NCBI RefSeq assembly: GCF_003253735.1
Contig: NZ_QKYW01000008.1
Location: 132,990-196,989 of the forward strand
Source: Pseudomonas sp. URMO17WK12:I2
GTDB taxonomy: Bacteria; Pseudomonadota; Gammaproteobacteria; Pseudomonadales; Pseudomonadaceae
Direction of reading: 5' to 3'
Length of the DNA stretch: 64,000 bases
Part shown: positions 63,230-64,000 of the stretch, piece after piece
How positions within the stretch are numbered: the stretch's first letter is position 1
How the letters are laid out: each line of letters begins with the position of its first letter
The notes under the pieces: generated by a model
Told to the model about the DNA's origin: nothing
Database searches by the model: none
Seen by the model: the letters and a program-made list of their open reading frames with translations, nothing else
Position numbers and translations under genes: made by a program

Positions 63230-64000
63230 ATGATGTCGGACGCCCAGGCCGAAAACACCCAGCAGGATATTCTCGACAAGGCCGTAGCCGAAGGCGGCGC
63301 CTATGAGGTGCTGCACAAGCGCCTGCAGGAGCAGGGTTTGCGCCTGCGGCGCAGCACCGAAGCGCTCAACGAGCAGCGCTTGCAGGAGTTCGGCAGCAGC
63401 CAGATGGAAGTCATTGGCCGGGTGCGCATCCGTACCGAGAACAACTGCATCGCCCGCGACATCGTGCAGGTCGGTGACTGGTTGCTGTTTGGCTACAACG
63501 TGTTCCTGGGCCTGAAGAAGGAAACCGCGGTCGCCGACGTGTTCTCCCTCTATCGCCTGGTCGAAGGCAGTGAGGGCTTTGAAGCCGAATCGATCCCGCT
63601 GGATGGCACCTTCCTGAGCCAGAGCGGCTTCGTCAACGACTTCAACGAGCTGTACACCTACTACAAGAACACCCGCCTGCTGCAACTGGCGATCCGCGAC
63701 GGCAAGCTGTTGGCCAGCTTCCAGATCGGCGAACGGATCACCGACATCCGCGTGTTCCGCTGGTCGCTGTCGCTCGACGGCAAACAGGTGGATTACATCG
63801 ACAACCGCGGCGAGCGCGATATCGCGCTGCCCGCACCCTTCGATTTCGAGTGGCAGAAGACCACCCGTGAAATGACGGTCAATGGCCGCCATCCGCACCT
63901 GAACATCCTCGACACGGTGTTCGTCGAGACGGTTGGCGGCGACCTGACCATCAAGGTCGAGAACAACACCGAGAGCGGCCAGGGCATCTACCGCGAAGAG
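63230..64000 (+). CDS. N-terminal part of a large protein of the type annotated 'DNA repair ATPase' (truncated by window edge)
   Basis: The frame is open from ATG 63230 (ATG 63233 alternative; AGGA upstream) to the last base: 257 residues, no stop. It begins MMSDAQAENTQQDILDKAVAEGGAYEVLHKRLQEQGLRLRRSTEALNEQRLQEFGSSQMEVIGRVRIRTENNCIARDIVQVGDWLLFGYN. From memory, proteins with this start in Pseudomonas run to well over 1,500 residues, carry an AAA-type ATPase, and are encoded beside pspA and flotillin homologues. The ATPase motifs are outside the window, so the label is tentative. Confidence 0.65.
   Translation, partial: MMSDAQAENTQQDILDKAVAEGGAYEVLHKRLQEQGLRLRRSTEALNEQRLQEFGSSQMEVIGRVRIRTENNCIARDIVQVGDWLLFGYNVFLGLKKETAVADVFSLYRLVEGSEGFEAESIPLDGTFLSQSGFVNDFNELYTYYKNTRLLQLAIRDGKLLASFQIGERITDIRVFRWSLSLDGKQVDYIDNRGERDIALPAPFDFEWQKTTREMTVNGRHPHLNILDTVFVETVGGDLTIKVENNTESGQGIYREE

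Overview
The window is a high-GC chromosomal segment from a Pseudomonas-type gammaproteobacterium. This rests on the cyoABCDE bo3 oxidase operon, an OprD-type porin, glucarate/galactarate catabolism, Hfq/Crc-like CA motifs, REP-type repeats, and the run ypjD-yfjD-like | ffh-rpsP-rimM-trmD-rplS-xerD-dsbC-hom-thrC, which I recall in the same order from P. aeruginosa. No rRNA, tRNA, CRISPR, prophage or complete insertion sequence was seen. The species cannot be named from the sequence alone.

Layout. 1-6165: sugar-diacid catabolism: kdgD (3' part), a LacI-type repressor, an MFS transporter, galactarate dehydratase and a 2-hydroxyacid dehydrogenase. Twin palindromic operators lie in front of the transporter and Hfq/Crc-type motifs next to ribosome binding sites. 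6533-10601: a GntR regulator and an SDR on the minus strand, divergent from an APH-type kinase paired with a class III PLP enzyme, a set resembling hydroxylysine or phosphoethanolamine kinase plus phospho-lyase. 10589-11736: KptA and a Sel1 lipoprotein. 11942-15164: an oxidase, XRE-cupin regulator and glutamine-synthetase-like ligase operon of the gamma-glutamylpolyamine type. 17776-22564: cyoABCDE. 23045-26288: a methyltransferase, an OprD porin and a CHMI-type isomerase. 26326-30791: gcvH-gcvP-gcvT, preceded by a strong sigma-54 promoter and two TyrR-like boxes. 31084-41998: housekeeping and stress genes (SirB1-like, LexA-controlled yebG, psiE, SNF2-SWIM helicase, diguanylate cyclase, SDR, yaaA, PIN-PhoH). 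42036-46012: an LRR protein, moaC-moaD-moaE, and purT. 46477-57294: yfjD/ypjD-like genes, a MITE-like element, the ffh-rpsP-rimM-trmD-rplS run, xerD, dsbC, hom and thrC. 57516-58238: periplasmic endonuclease I.

58498 to the right edge is the most interesting region: a collinear yjfI (DUF2170), pspA/yjfJ, yqiJ-like OB-fold membrane protein, very long flotillin, small TerB-like protein and the start of a large protein of the type annotated 'DNA repair ATPase'. Its first gene is preceded by two 11-bp direct repeats exactly 22 bp apart. The gene content suggests a membrane-integrity or envelope-stress machine related to PspA/YjfJ and YqiJK systems, whose biochemical role is largely unknown. The window ends inside the last gene.

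Repeats. A family of about 120-180 bp elements with short terminal inverted repeats occurs four times, one copy inside the pspA-flotillin cluster. A 336-bp MITE-like element with perfect 20-bp terminal inverted repeats lies upstream of ffh, and REP/BIME-type palindromes occur three times.
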